A DNA stretch of 64,000 bases from Megaustenia siamemsis (GCA_032433765.1 JAVIAB010000008.1:43326261-43390260), one strand, 5' to 3'; positions 47,208 to 59,165 are shown, counted from the stretch's first letter. Numbers and translations: made by a program. The notes: a model not told the origin generated them from the letters alone.

Positions 47208-47660
47208 TGACTCTAACTTTTTCCTTCCTACCTCTCTTTTGCCTTGTATAGTTGGGGAAATAACAACGTCAGAGCTTTGCTATTTGCTGATTGTAACTTT
47301 TGTTGTATTTGATGAGTCGATCATTGATGTTTTTTTTGGAAGTCCTACTTTCATTGCTGTGTCATCTAATTGTTAATGTTTGTTGCAGGCTGCTCTTTCC
47401 TGGTTGTCCGTTGTCGTAACGTCCAAATAATTTCTTCTGCTGTCTATAAACGTGACTTCGAAGTCGTATTATCTGTTATCTCTTAATTTAATATTTTTTT
47501 TCTCTGTTCCTATCTCTTTTGTTACAAAAGAGACCAAGTCACTGGCAACGCATTGACAGTGGTTATACTACCTCAGCAGACTGTATTAAAACTAGTGACC
47601 ACAAATTGATCAAGATCTTGCCCCATTTACCATTATGAGGGCGTAACTATTTCAGTAAGT
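47204..47660. other. Unassigned spacer
   Basis: Nothing recognised. Confidence 0.4.
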
Positions 47661-47668
47661 AAAAAAAA

Positions 47669-47806
47669 AAAAGTAAAGAGCCCCCGTCACGCCAAGTGGC
47701 GTATATATGATGTTAGTGACCATAAATTTTACAGACCTTCAGCACATGATTTTTGGGGTAATATAGTCGGTATTACGCCCGTGCCGCTTTACTTTCCCAG
47801 AAAAAA
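47669..47806 (-). mobile_element. SINE-1 copy k, 5' truncated
   Basis: Tail and body up to gctttactttcccagaaaaa, then unrelated sequence. The whole tRNA-like head is missing. It has an internal deletion in cgtatatatgatg compared with other copies. No target duplication seen. Confidence 0.9.
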
Positions 47807-48185
47807 AGCATCTGCAAAGCGCATCTGCATCCATTCTGAGGACAAACGAGAGAGAGATATGTCTCGTCGGGAGAGATAAAAAGAAAAAGATAATGATAAT
47901 GACAAGAGAGTGGAGCTAGTGAAACCCGTGCAATTGTAGATACCTCCAGTCAACAACTGTCTCATAACTCTTATTTGTCTGGAAAGTGATTTCTCTTTTT
48001 CGTGTTTTCGTTTTTTAGTGTTTAGAGTTTCTTGAAATGCAAAACAAGCAGGGAAAAAAATCTGCAAATAAGCAACATGTAGAATCCAATACACCAGATA
48101 CCACTGCACGCCCAGACAATCATTTTTAACAGAATTTCAAACCTCGGAGTTGAACTTGCCGTCTAGGAATAACTCACACTGTCAA
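47807..48185. other. Unassigned spacer
   Basis: A 106-codon minus-strand frame (47789-48109) is partly inside the SINE and has no recognised domain. Confidence 0.4.
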
Positions 48186-48189
48186 CTGT

Positions 48190-48920
48190 TGCAGAGCGGC
48201 CCAGACTGCTGACCACCTTCTTCAGTCATACAACAACCAAGTTGAACTGGTCCAGACTGCTGACCACCTTCTTCAGTCATACAACAACCAAGTTGAACTG
48301 GTCCAGACTGCTGACCACCTTCTTCAGTCATACAACAACCAAGCTGAACTGGTCCAGACTCCTGACCACCTTCTTCAGTCATGCAACAACCAAGCTAAAC
48401 TCGTCCAGACTCCAGACCACCTTCTTCAGTCAAGCAACAACCAAGCTAAACTCGTCCAGACTCCAGACCACCTTCTTCAGTCATGCAACAACCAAGCTAA
48501 ACTCGTCCAGACTCCAGACCACCTTATTCAGTCATGCAACAACCAAGCTAAACTCGTCCAGACTCCAGACCACCTTCTTCAGTCAAGCAACAACCAAGCT
48601 AAACTCGTCCAGACTCCTGACCACCTTTTTCAGTCAAGCAACAACCAAGCTAAACTCGTCCAGACTCCTGACCACCTTTTTCAGTCATGCAACAACCAAG
48701 CTAAACTGGTCCAGACGCCTGACCACCTTCTGCAGTCATGCAACAACCAAGCTAAACTCGTACAGACTCCAGACCACCTTCTTCAGTCAAGCAACAACCA
48801 AGCTAAACGGGTCCATACTCCTGACCACCTTCTTCAGTCATGCAACAACCAAGCTGAACTGGTCCAGACTCCTGACCACCTTCTTCAGTCATGCAACAAC
48901 CAAGCAGAACTGGTCCAGTC
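48190..48920 (+). repeat. 51-bp minisatellite, open as a 17-residue repeat
   Basis: About 14 units of 51 bp containing gaccaccttcttcagtcatg. The plus frame 48242-48958 (238 codons) stays open with units like SRLQTTFFSHATTKLNS. The minus strand is also partly open (66 codons). Unit differences include both silent (ctg/cta) and replacement (ctg/cag, cat/caa) changes, so there is no clear coding constraint. Confidence 0.95.
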
Positions 48921-49056
48921 TTGGCAAAACAACAGGCAGATTTGTGAGGACAATATGAAGCCCCACAGAGGAATGCGAAATTCGCCCTGACATCAGGGGA
49001 AAAGGCACAGCATAACCAACGGCTTCCCGAATGGAGGGAGAGAGAGATTGAGAATT

Positions 49057-49088
<32 letters not shown>

Positions 49089-49460
49089 TCCCCTAGGAAA
49101 AAGCTTGAACTTCAAATTCGCTATAATCATCTTTTACTCTTAAATGATATTCCACAATAATTCCCCCCCCCCCAGCCCACCCCCCAAAAAACACAAAAAC
49201 AAAAAACCGCTCCATCTTTACATCACTTTCATCCACTATCTTTGACATTGCAATTATTTTGTTAGTGTCATTATAATTATCTGACTTGACATTTATGACT
49301 GACCTAATGCTATCATGAAGAAACCTGCATAAACCTTGAGCGTAATGGGCATAAAGCCATTGGAATACTTTGTTATGTAGACACACCGTTGGTGATCCAT
49401 CTCGAACTTTGGTCCAGAGTTGAAGAGTTTATCTCACGCTCAAAATTTCTTCCGATCTCA
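48921..49460. other. Unassigned, with (GA)n
   Basis: A GA run at about 49059-49088 and a C-run at 49164-49173. Otherwise no recognised feature. Confidence 0.45.
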
Positions 49461-49461
49461 T

Positions 49462-50258
49462 AATGCCCTATTATGCCCTATACAATTTATGACCATATTA
49501 TATCCTATAATGTATGCCCTATTATGCCTTATCTAATTTATGCCCTATATAATTTATCTCCTATTATGCTCTATATAATTTATGCCCTATTAAGCCTTAT
49601 CTAATTTATGCCCTATATAATTTATCTCCTATTATGCTCTATATAATTTATGCCCTATTATGTCTTATATAATTTATGCCTTATCTAATGTATGCCCTAT
49701 TATGCCTTATCTAATGTATGCCCTGTTATGCCTTATCTAATTTATGCCCTATTATGCCTTATCTAATTTATGCCCTATTATGCCTTATCTAATTTATGCC
49801 CTGTTATGCCTTATCTAATTTATGTCCTATTATGCCTTATCTAATTTATGCCCTATTATGCCTCATCTAATTTATGCCCTATTATGCCTTATCTAATTTA
49901 TGCCCTATTATGCCTTATCTAATTTATGCCCTATTATGCCTTATCTAATTTATGCCCTATTATGCCTTATCTAATTTATGCCCTATTATGCCTTATCTAA
50001 TTTATGCCCTATTATGCCTTATCTAATTTATGTCCTATTATGCTTTATCTAATTTATGCCCTATTATGCTTTATCTAATTTATGCCCTATTATGCCTTAT
50101 CTAATTTATGCCCTATTATGCCTTATCTAATTTATGTCCTATTATGCCTTATCTAATTTATGTCCTATTATGCTTTATCTAATTTATGTCCTATTATGCC
50201 TTATCTAATTTATGCCCTATTATGCCTTATCTAATTGATGCCCTATTATGCCTTATAA
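49462..50258. repeat. 26-bp minisatellite
   Basis: About 29 units of 26 bp containing gccttatctaatttatgccc. The left end has looser half-unit spacing (tatataattt variants), the right end is uniform. Confidence 0.96.
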
Positions 50259-50421
50259 GTTCTTTATATTATATCCCTTCTCCATATCAACCATTCTCTG
50301 TACCCACAACCTCTATTTATCTTCTGGTGTTCCTCTCTTACAATTTTTCATCTTGTCTTTCATTTCTTCGTGTTTCTTAAAATTATCATTCTTTTTCTTT
50401 GACTGTTGTCCTTCTTTCCTC

Positions 50422-50423
<2 letters not shown>

Positions 50424-50482
<59 letters not shown>
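50424..50482. repeat. (CT)n microsatellite
   Basis: About 29 CT units in a wider pyrimidine-rich segment (50330-50700), which explains the SLSLSL frames here. Confidence 0.96.
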
Positions 50483-50488
<6 letters not shown>

Positions 50489-50489
50489 A

Positions 50490-51104
50490 CTTTGTATCTT
50501 CAACAATTTTTATATGCCATCTTTTACTGTCGTCCTTTTTCCACTCTCTTCATCTTTTTACTTCATATCTTTAACAATTTATTTTTGCCATCTTTTGCCC
50601 GCTAACCCCGTGTCTTTCTCTTCACCACCTTCTTCCACCCTTCTCACCACTGTCTCTCAATCTCCTTTATATAAAATACTTATCCTAACATTCCCACCGC
50701 TTACAAAGCAGTTTCCCCTACTACTAACAACCATCGCCCCAGCAGTCATGTGCCGGCTACCAGACACCAACGATCTTGCCCAGTACAGCTCGACGTTGCA
50801 CCAAATGGCACCAGGTCACGGGTAAGATAAACACCCCTCACGTCATTCCATCTCGTCAGCTGGCTCGTGTTTGTCATCGTCCAAAACCATTGTTTAGCAT
50901 TATCGCCAGCTATATATAGAGTCGAGGGGAGACTCAGCTAGAGGGTGCAGCTTTATGATAGCAAGTAACACGAATCGCATCAGATGGGTTCTATCTCTAG
51001 TTAATACATTACCGATCGCACTGCACTGCAAGTGGCCCTGAAGGTTACTTTAATAATTCGTTGATAGAGCAGATCTATTATTATTTCTGTAACCCCATAA
51101 CTAG
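50490..51104. other. Unassigned spacer
   Basis: Pyrimidine-rich to about 50700, then mixed. No recognised gene. Confidence 0.45.
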
Positions 51105-53690
51105 TAGTGCCCATCTACCTCCTAACCTCTTATAATTCATATATCTCCTAACCCTCAGGGTCTATCCACCCCCTAACTTTTAGGGTACATCTATCCCCTA
51201 AACCTTAGAGTCCACTTACCTCCTTCCAAACTCATAAGGTCAAACTTCCCCCTAATCCTAGGGTCCATCTACCCCCCCCCCCACCCAACTGTTAAGGTCT
51301 ATCTAACAACCCCCACCCATCCCCTATTATTAAGAGTCCATCAACACCCTAACACTTAGGCTCAATCTATCCCCTAACCCTTAGGGTCCATCAACCTCTC
51401 AACCGGTAAGGTCCATCTACCTCACAACTCTTAGGCTCCATCTATCCCTTAACTCTTAAGGTCCATCTACCTCACAACCCTTAGGCTCCATCTATCCCTT
51501 AACTCTTAAGGTCCATCTATCCCTTAACTCTTAAGGTCCATCTACCTCACAACCCTTAGGCTCCATCTATCCTTTAACTTTTAAGGTACATCTACCTCAC
51601 AACTCTTAGGCTCCATCTATCCCTTAACTCTTAAGGTCCATCAACCACGCAACCCTTAGGCTCCATCTATCCCTTAACTTTTAAGGTCTATCAACCTCAC
51701 AACTCTTAGGCTCCATCTATCCCTTAACTTTTAAGGTCTATCAACCTCACAACTCTTAGGCTCCATCTATCCCTTAACTTTTAAGGTCTATCAACCTCAC
51801 AACCCTTAGGCTCCATCTATCCCTTAACTTGTAAGGTCTATCAACCTCACAACTCTTAGGCTCCATCTATCCCTTAACTCTAAATGTCCATCTACCTCGC
51901 AACCCTTAGGCTCCATCTATCCCTTAACTTTTAAGGTCTATCAACCTCACAACTCTTAGGCTCCATCTATCCCTTAACTCTTAAGGTCCATCAACCTCAC
52001 AACTCTTAGGCTCCATCTATCCCTTAACTCTTAAGGTCCATCAACCTCACAACTCTTAGGCTCCATCTATCCCTTAACTTTTAAGGTCTATCAACCTCAC
52101 AACTCTTAGGCTCCATCTATCCCTTAACTCTAAATGTCCATCAACCTCGCAACCCTTAGGCTCCATCTATCCCTTAACTCTAAATGTCCATCAACCTCAC
52201 AACCCTTAGGCTCCATCTATCCATTAACTCTAAATGTCCATCTACCTCACAACTCTTAGGCTCCATCTATCCCTTAACTCTAAATGTCCATCAACCTCAC
52301 AACCCTTAGGCTCCATCTATCCCTTAACTCTAAATGTCCATCTACCTCACAACTCTTAGGCTCCATCTATCCCTTAACTCTATATGTCCATCTACCTCAC
52401 AACTCTTAGGCTCCATCTATCCCTTAACTCTAAATGTCCATCTACCTCACAACTCTTAGGCTCCATCTATCCCTTAACTCTAAATGTCCATCAACCTCAC
52501 AACCCTTAGGCTCCATCTATCCCTTAACTCTAAATGTCCATCTACCTCACAACTCTTAGGCTCCATCTATCCCTTAACTCTAAATGTCCATCTACCTCAC
52601 AACTCTTAGGCTCCATCTATCCCTTAACTCTAAATGTCCATCTACCTCACAACTCTTAGGCTCCATCTATCCCTTAACTCTAAATGTCCATCAACCTCGC
52701 AACCCTTAGGCTCCATCTATCCCTTAATGCTAAATGTCCATCAACCTCACAACCCTTAGGCTCCATCTATCCCTTAACTTGTAAGGTCTATCAACCTCAC
52801 AACTCTTAGGCTCCATCTATCCCTTAACTTTTAAGGTCCATCAACCTTGCAACCCTTAGGCTCCATCTATCCCTTAACTCTAAATGTCCATCAACCTCAC
52901 AACCCTTAGGCTCCATCTATCCCTTAACTTTTAAGGTACATCTACCTCACAACTCTTAGGCTCCATCTATCCCTTAACTCTAAATGTCCATCAAACTCAC
53001 AACCCTTAGGCTCCATCTATCCCTTAACTCTAAATGTCCATCAACCTCACAACCCTTAGGCTCCATCTATCCCTTAACTCTAAATGTCCATCAACCTCAC
53101 AACCCTTAGGCTCCATCTATCCCTTAACTCTAAATGTCCATCAACCTCACAACCCTTAGACTCCATCTATCCCTTAACTCTTAAGGTCCATCAACCTCAC
53201 AACCCTTAGGCTCCATCTATCCCTTAACTCTTAAGGCCCATCTACCTCACACCTCTTAGGCTCCATCTATCCTTTAACTTTTAAGGTCCATCTACCTCAC
53301 AACCCGTAGGCTCCATCTATCCCTTAACGTTTAAGGTCCATCTACCTCACAACCCTTAGGCTCCATCTATCCCTTAACTCTTAAGGTCCATCTACCTCAC
53401 AACTCTTAGGCTCCATCTATCCCTTAACTCTTAAGGTCCATCTACCTCACAACTCTTAAGCTCCATCTATCCCTTAAACTCTTAAGGTCCATCTACCTCA
53501 CAACTCTTAGGCTCCATCTATCCCTTAACTTTTAAGGTCCATCTACCTCACAACTCTTAGGCTCCATCTATCCCTTAACTTTTAAGGTCCATCAACCTCA
53601 CAACCCTTAGGCTCCATCTATCCCTTAAATCTTAAGGTCCATCAATCTCACAACCCTTAAGGTCCTTTCTTTCCCCTAACTTTTAGGTTC
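51105..53690. repeat. 50-bp minisatellite built from two 25-bp half-units
   Basis: About 2.6 kb. In the core each 50-bp unit is half A (ctccatctatcccttaactc) plus half B (gtccatctacctcacaactc), each ending in tt(a)agg-like sequence. At the left edge (51105-51420) only diverged single 25-28 bp units occur, so the dimer is secondary. The largest array in the window. Confidence 0.97.
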
Positions 53691-53995
53691 CATCTATTCC
53701 CTGGCCCTTAGATTCCGGAAGCATTATTTGATTTTTCCCCATTTCTCCCTGTTCAGAACTACTCGTTTGAGCTGATGAAGTCATCATCTGTCCATTATTT
53801 CATTTTATCTACCCACCTATTCTTGTCATGAACTCTCTTATTCTTTTCACCTAATCAGTGTTTTCAGTTTCAAATCTGTGATGCCAGTTTTAATTCTCGA
53901 CTACCAATGCCGTTACAATGTAAACGACAACATAAATTATCAAGAGGACTAAGAGAAAAACTATTATAGCTTTACGACACATAGTACCATTGCTG
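53691..53995. other. Unassigned spacer
   Basis: Nothing recognised. Confidence 0.4.
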
Positions 53996-53999
53996 GTGT

Positions 54000-54190
54000 A
54001 TGTCGGGGGGCAACGATAGAACCCGAGGGATAAAGGCCGCGCGGTCAAGCAGTCGCCACGGCGTGTGAGACTCAGGATTTTTATTTCACCCCCGATAGAA
54101 AAATCCTTTTTGTCTACCGCGGGCTTCGAACACCGTGCGCCGGCTTTTCAGCCAGCGGAACAGTGGTTTTAGCCGCACGGCCACGCGCAA
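54000..54190 (-). mobile_element. SINE-4, putative tRNA-derived repeat
   Basis: On the minus strand ggccgtgcggctaaaaccac and gtgttcgaagcccgc have A- and B-box-like character at tRNA spacing, followed by about 110 bp of body containing gaaataaaaatcctgag. GC-rich against AT-rich surroundings. Single copy here. Confidence 0.5.
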
Positions 54191-54204
54191 GAGAAAGTTC
54201 CTTT

Positions 54205-54395
54205 AATCTTCTACTTTAGCAGACAGATATAATAGTGAAAGAAAGCAAAAAAGAAAGGTCTCAGCCTAAACAGTAAGAAAACAGAAGTAATGGTCATATT
54301 GAAGAAACAGCCACACCATGATGGAACATAAAAATAAGTGGGATAATTTGAAACGTGCAGATCTTTCAAATACATGGGCACAATAAAACAGCAGG
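54205..54395 (+). pseudogene. LINE-B remnant, left part
   Basis: gtctcagcctaaacagtaag and onward parallels the start of the 22309 copy through the YLGTI-equivalent region (acatgggcacaata). The rest of this copy resumes at 55003, separated by about 600 bp of inserted repeats. Confidence 0.8.
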
Positions 54396-54404
54396 TTGCA
54401 AGAT

Positions 54405-54680
54405 CAGAGAGACTGGGTGGGTAAAGCGGCAGGACGTAGGTCTCTGAACAGAAAGGTCTCGAGTTCGATTCCCTCCACATGTTGTATATTTAAAAAAAAA
54501 TCGAATCTATTGTAATTTCGTGGCATTACCCTCCCCTGGTCTCTGGGTAGTGAGATCTGATGTCTAGCCCTCTACGAAACGGCGAAAAACAGGAGATCCC
54601 GTATGCACACGCGCACGTTAAACAACCCGTGGCATTTTAAAGTCGAAAAGAGTAGGCCCCAAAAAATGGCCGCTGTCCGA
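54405..54680 (+). mobile_element. SINE-5, putative tRNA-derived repeat
   Basis: Head: gtgggtaaagcggcagg (A-box-like) and gagttcgattccctcc (B box). Body contains cccctggtctctgggtagtg and cgtatgcacacgcgcac, loosely like SINE-3. It lies within the interrupted LINE-B. Confidence 0.6.
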
Positions 54681-54789
54681 ACATTAATTGTTAAGCAAAT
54701 CTACCTATCCATGCCTAATCAATTCAGAGGAAGAGCTATGTTTACAACACTCGGAACAAATTACAAGTAATCCACAGCCGAAAAAAAAA

Positions 54790-54895
54790 AACAAAGGACA
54801 ATATACGGTCCGAAGCAGGATCGAACCCGTACTCCTTGGCACAGCGCCTTTCCACGAAAAGCCAAATGCTAGGGAACACTGCCAACTCGGCTAAT
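54790..54895 (-). mobile_element. SINE-6, tRNA-like head
   Basis: Minus strand: agccgagttggcagtgttcc (A box) and acgggttcgatcctgc (B box), about 85 nt, with little or no body. It could be a decayed tRNA gene or a SINE head. No second copy in the window. Confidence 0.5.
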
Positions 54896-55002
54896 ATCCA
54901 TGCCGAAGACAGATGTGTCGGGTCGAAAGGCGCATATATCGCAGCTATGTCGTAAACTAGCGAGACAACACATACACGCCCACTTAACGCGTGAACGCTA
55001 GG
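54895..55002 (+). repeat. Family D fragment, 3' part
   Basis: gacagatgtgtcgggtcgaa, catatatcgcagctatgtcg and cacttaacgcgtgaacgc follow the D order (gaagtcggatgtgttggg... cacttaacgcc). Confidence 0.6.
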
Positions 55003-55552
55003 AAGAGGAAAGAGAGATGGAAAATGTACCACAGAAATAACAAGCAGAACAGCACTGGCCAAAGAAGCATTTCAGAAAATTAGAAACATCATTTTTAGCA
55101 AGTCATTGTCAATAGAAATGAGAACGAGAGTTCATAAGTGTTATATAAAATCAGTTCTGACCTATGGAAGCGAATCATGAACAGTAGACGAACAAATAAA
55201 AGGGCGATTAGAGAATAGAGAGATGGAATTTCCCAGGAGAATGTTGATAGTTCCATGGAAAGACCAACAACAACATTCTCAAAGAGACAAACGCACATAA
55301 AAAAGAGTTCTTATAAACATCAGAAATAACAATCGTAATTTTTCGGTCACAACATGGAATACTTTGTTACAATTGGCATGATACAGGGAAAAAGATATCG
55401 CGGACAACAAAAAGAGGAGATACTAGATATCTTGATGTCATGACATGGAAAACAGTCAACACTGAATTGATACGATGCGCTGTAGATAGAAAAATATGGA
55501 AGGACATGAGCGACTACGCCAACCGGTAAGGCAAATGATGATGATGATGACG
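55003..55552 (+). pseudogene. LINE-B remnant, right part
   Basis: Continues the LINE-B order: TAEIT-like segment, KSVLTYGSES(stop), FPRRMLIVPW, LEYFVTIGMIQGKRYRGQQK, DRKIWKDMSDYANR, ending gatgatgatgatga. Many stops and indels. Confidence 0.85.
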
Positions 55553-55920
55553 GAGAAGCATGTTCACGTCATGTTGTGGAAAAAAAAGAGCCCACTAGCA
55601 AGCCAACTAAAACATCAGTGACAAACTGTTGTGGTACCTCCTTTCGCCTAGACACCCACGCTTTCAGTCTAGCATCGCCATGCTAGGCACAATTTATGCT
55701 TTTCCTTTAAGCCTTGTTGAGCTAGGTGGGTAGCAACAGCCTAGTCTTTGAGCAGTTTACCTGGATCAGGTATTCAGGCCTGGCAGCAATGTTATTTACG
55801 ATGTATTTCGTCCCCCCCCCTCTGGTTTTCATTTCCCCTGCCCTTTTAAAAAAAACCGCCCTTTTAAAATACAAATCTTCGTGCAAGTTAACCAGAACCA
55901 GCTGATGGTTCCGCCGGTAC
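55553..55920. other. Unassigned spacer
   Basis: Nothing recognised. C-run at 55813-55821. Confidence 0.4.
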
Positions 55921-55924
55921 TCCT

Positions 55925-56055
55925 CTCTGATACTTATTTTCCTTCCTCTTGTGTTCGTCTAACGTTCGTCCTTAAAAGGATTTCAAGTGGGCGTATGTAC
56001 GTTGTTCGTTACCCTAATTTATAATATCTGCGTCTTTCGGTTTGATATCCCTACC
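55925..56055 (-). repeat. Family D fragment, diverged
   Basis: Minus strand shows aaaccgaaagacgcagatat, cgtacatacgcccactt and ccttttaaggacgaacg in D order. The 5' half is absent. Confidence 0.55.
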
Positions 56056-56115
56056 GATTTTATGTTTGGGTACTAGATCTCCCTTAGATATACTGGCTTG
56101 ATCTGACTGGCATTT

Positions 56116-56183
56116 AAGTTGTTGTTCTATATATTCTTGGTAGGAACACAACCCTGCCAAGAATATATAGAACAACAACAACT
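56116..56183. repeat. Fold-back at the LINE-C fragment boundary
   Basis: gttgttctatatattcttgg (left) is complementary to ccaagaatatatagaacaac (right), with a 16-bp centre. The arms differ by one GTT unit. May mark a 5' inversion made during LINE insertion. Confidence 0.8.
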
Positions 56184-56320
56184 CAAATGGTTGGGCCACC
56201 TGGTCAGAATGAATCCAATCACCATCAAGGGCGTTCTTCTCGAGAATGCATGGAAAAAAGACCAGAGGAAGACCCAGAAGAAGATGAATAGATGCAGTGA
56301 CAGAGACTTGTAACAACAAA
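56155..56320 (+). pseudogene. LINE-C 3' fragment behind a fold-back
   Basis: EYIEQQQLKWLGHLVRMNPI and the following basic segment match the LINE-C order (YIKKQQIKLFGHV). Its first 24 bp are the right arm of an inverted repeat with 56116-56140. Confidence 0.75.
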
Positions 56321-56472
56321 GGAAAATCACTAATTCAGACAGTTTGAGCAGCTCAAGAACGACAATGATATAAACCACGACATCTTTTAGGTATCAGTGA
56401 AAGAGAAAAGAAGAAATAAAAGAAAAGAAAAGTAAAAGATCAGACTGGCTGCAGGTAAGTGGAGAAGGAGTT

Positions 56473-56650
56473 TGATACTGGTGAATTACTGATTCTTGGT
56501 GAATTACTGATTCTTGGTGAATTACTGATTCTTGGTGAATTACTGATTCTTGGTGAATTACTGATTCTTGGTGAATTACTGATTCTTGGTGAATTACTGA
56601 TTCTTGGTGAATTACTGATTCTTGGTGAATTACTGATTCTTGGTGAATTA
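56473..56650. repeat. 18-bp minisatellite
   Basis: Ten nearly identical units of ggtgaattactgattctt, giving a LILGEL peptide repeat in one frame. Directly upstream of LINE-B'. Confidence 0.96.
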
Positions 56651-56654
56651 CTAA

Positions 56655-57226
56655 TGTTAACCTCAGACGGAAGATCTACAACAGAGGTGAGGTGCAGAAT
56701 ATCTCAGGCAAAACAAGTTTTCCAAAAAATGAGAAAGATACTATGCAATCCATTTTTGACAATAGAAACATAAAAAAGAGTTCTTAAATGTTATGTAGAG
56801 CCAGTCTTAACATATGGATATGAATCATGGATAATAGGACAGCAGACAAGGAGATCACTGGAGTCTGTAGAAATGTGGTTTTACAGAATAATGTTGAGAA
56901 TACCATGAACAGCTAAGAAGAGTACTTAAAACGTTCTGAAAGAGGCCAAAGTAAAAAGAGAGCTAATTTCCAATATTAGGAAGAAACAATCATAATTTTT
57001 TGGCTTTGTAATGAGAAGAGAACAGCTGAAATATATTGTAACAACTGGAAAAATTGAGGGACGAAGAGATAGAGGGTAGAAAAGAGAAAATATACCAGAC
57101 AGCTTAAGAGAATAGCTTGGCAGAAGGTCAACAACAGAAATGATAAATAACTGTCGTGATCGAAAGTTGTGGAGAGACATTATCACCTACGCCAGCAGGC
57201 CCGGTACTTGATGATGATGATGAATT
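56655..57226 (+). pseudogene. LINE-B' copy
   Basis: Reads CRISQAKQVFQKMRKILCNP, YVEPVLTYGYES, EMWFYRIMLRIP, the VTTGK...IEGRRDR region and a trinucleotide tail (tgatgatgatga). Longest B' copy at its 5' end, with several stops. Confidence 0.9.
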
Positions 57227-57229
57227 ACT

Positions 57230-57361
57230 GATTCTAGATCTTGTAGTCAGCTATGAGTTACTGGCAGCTTTCAATCAAAGTGCTGGGTGTTATCCGTAAG
57301 AGGCACACTTAGTTTCTCACTGTCTACTCTCCCTTTCTGTAGCAGAATAACCCAGAAGTGG

Positions 57362-57394
<33 letters not shown>

Positions 57395-57750
57395 GCTCTC
57401 TTCAAGTGGTGAAGAGAAAGAATGCACTAACTGTTGACGCGTCATTGAAAGTAGAGGTACATTACAGTTTAGCAACTTCAAAGAGCTCCTTTCTCTGCTA
57501 ATAACCAAGCACTAATAACAATAACAGAAAACAAGTCACATCATCTCAATAAATCTGAGCAGCAAAGTATGCGAGTATCACAGCATGACTACTAATACAG
57601 AAAAGACGGAATTCGTGGCTGGAGTAAGCAAATAAGAGGAACAACAAATTTGTATTGAAAACAATAAATTAAAGAAAAAGACAGGCTTTAAATAATCAGA
57701 TAGTATTATACCATACACTGGGAAAATATAAACATGAGCTCGGCAACAGA
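57230..57750. other. Unassigned, with CT-rich patch
   Basis: CT repeat at 57363-57400. No gene recognised. Confidence 0.45.
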
Positions 57751-57751
57751 C

Positions 57752-57868
57752 GTTTCAAAGTGTAACAAGTGATTGGACGATTGGCGCCACTAATATTACA
57801 CAAAGTAAAACAAGTGATTGGACGATTGGCGCCACTAATATTACACAAAGTAAAACAAGTGATTGGAC
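57752..57868. repeat. 45-bp tandem repeat, 2.6 units
   Basis: Units contain aagtgattggacgattggcg and ccactaatattacacaaagt. Confidence 0.92.
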
Positions 57869-58690
57869 GTTCCACCATTCCTTTGACACGTGTGTTACCA
57901 AAAAGACTAGAAGAACAAGCAAAACAATATCTACAGCCATGAGAATCTAGATGACAGATTACACATTCCTCCTTTATTTTTGCGATGCTTCAAGGCAACA
58001 GCAGATGAATAAAGAAAGAAAGAAGAAGATCGGCGAGCAAACTAAGTGATAAATTATACACAAACCAAAACCTTGCTGATACTCGCCCCAGTCTATGGCT
58101 TTGAGGCTTGTAGCTAGCTTCTCGTAGCTCAGCAACACATTATCTCCACCTTGCTCCATGTTAATTATTACCTCCCTTTATCCTCAAAACCTTTACTTCA
58201 GAAACCATAAGTAATTTACTAGACTTTTCACATTTTTCTTCCTAAAGAAATATTCTGCGAGTTTTATTGTCGCGGCTTATTTGAATTTATCGTAGTTTCC
58301 TTCGTGATCTTTCTTTGCTAGATTTCTGTATTTTATTAATACGTTGTTGATTGCGTAAACAGTATTCTCCGTATTTTCTTGATGTGTATGTTAAAAAATA
58401 TTTAATTAATTAGTCGTCCAATGTGTCTTCTTTATCGATCATCACTCTTTCAGGGGTCTTTACAACTAATTAACATCCAATTCTTTACATAGTTGGTAAT
58501 GTGCCTTATTTACAATTAATTTACCTCCATGTCTTTCATAGTTGGTTATTTGTCTTTACAACTTATTTACATCCATGGATTTTGTACCGAGTTGTTTGTC
58601 TTATTTACAACTAATTTACATCGTCTTTAAATACTGGTTTATGTTTTCTTTGCAACGTAATTATGGCATCATTGCAGTGAACTTTCCACC
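57869..58690. other. Unassigned spacer with loose repeats
   Basis: From about 58460 to 58640 the words acaactaatttacatcc and tagttggt recur at uneven 60-80 bp spacing, perhaps an old array. No gene. Confidence 0.45.
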
Positions 58691-58699
58691 AACGCCTCA

Positions 58700-58847
58700 C
58701 AAGGAGTATGGGTAATATGATGTTAATGACAGTATTCTCCCTTGATAAACAGCACATGTTTGAGTAACGTGTTCGGTATTACGTCAGGTCGCCTTTACTT
58801 TCCAGAAAAAAAAAAATTCTGGTACTCACTATTAAAGGTTGGATTCA
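58700..58847 (-). mobile_element. SINE-1 copy l, diverged, head lost
   Basis: Body matches on the minus strand (atgatgttaatgac, gtgttcggtattacg, tactttccagaaaaa, ggtactcac) up to aaaggttggat, where a LINE-F tail begins. The tRNA-like head is absent. Confidence 0.75.
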
Positions 58848-59165
58848 TCATCATCATCATTGGGTGCCGTCTCCGCAGCGAAGGTTGGCTACCATGGAGC
58901 GCCATTCAATTCTGTCTCGTGCTTTGATGGTGCATATTGTCATAAGCTGACTTGTCCATCTTTTGATGGTACTCGTCCATGTTAGTCTTGGTCTGCCTCT
59001 GCCTCTTTTACCTTGTATTTTCTCTTCCAATATTACTTTTAGTAGGCTGTTGTGTCTTTTAACATGTCCCCAAAAATTTCATTTGTCTTGTTCTAATTGT
59101 GTTTAGTAGTTCTCTTTTCATTTTTAGTTGTTTTAAGACTTCATCGTTTGTTTTCTCTTCTACCT
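58848..59165 (-). pseudogene. LINE-F 3'-end copy
   Basis: Tail catcatcatcatcat at the left, then minus strand ARDRIEWRSMVANL, RGRGRPRLT, HVKRHNSLLK and onward to KRELLNTI, as in the 36262 copy. 5' truncated. Confidence 0.88.

Noticed and set aside
51105..53690. Interstitial telomeric repeats (ttaggg/ccctaa words)
   Set aside because: Words such as cttagggtcc are isolated parts of a 25/50-bp unit, never tandem TTAGGG.
53760..53800. Second hammerhead candidate (ctgatgaagtcatcat)
   Set aside because: No GAAA element or stem II at the required position.
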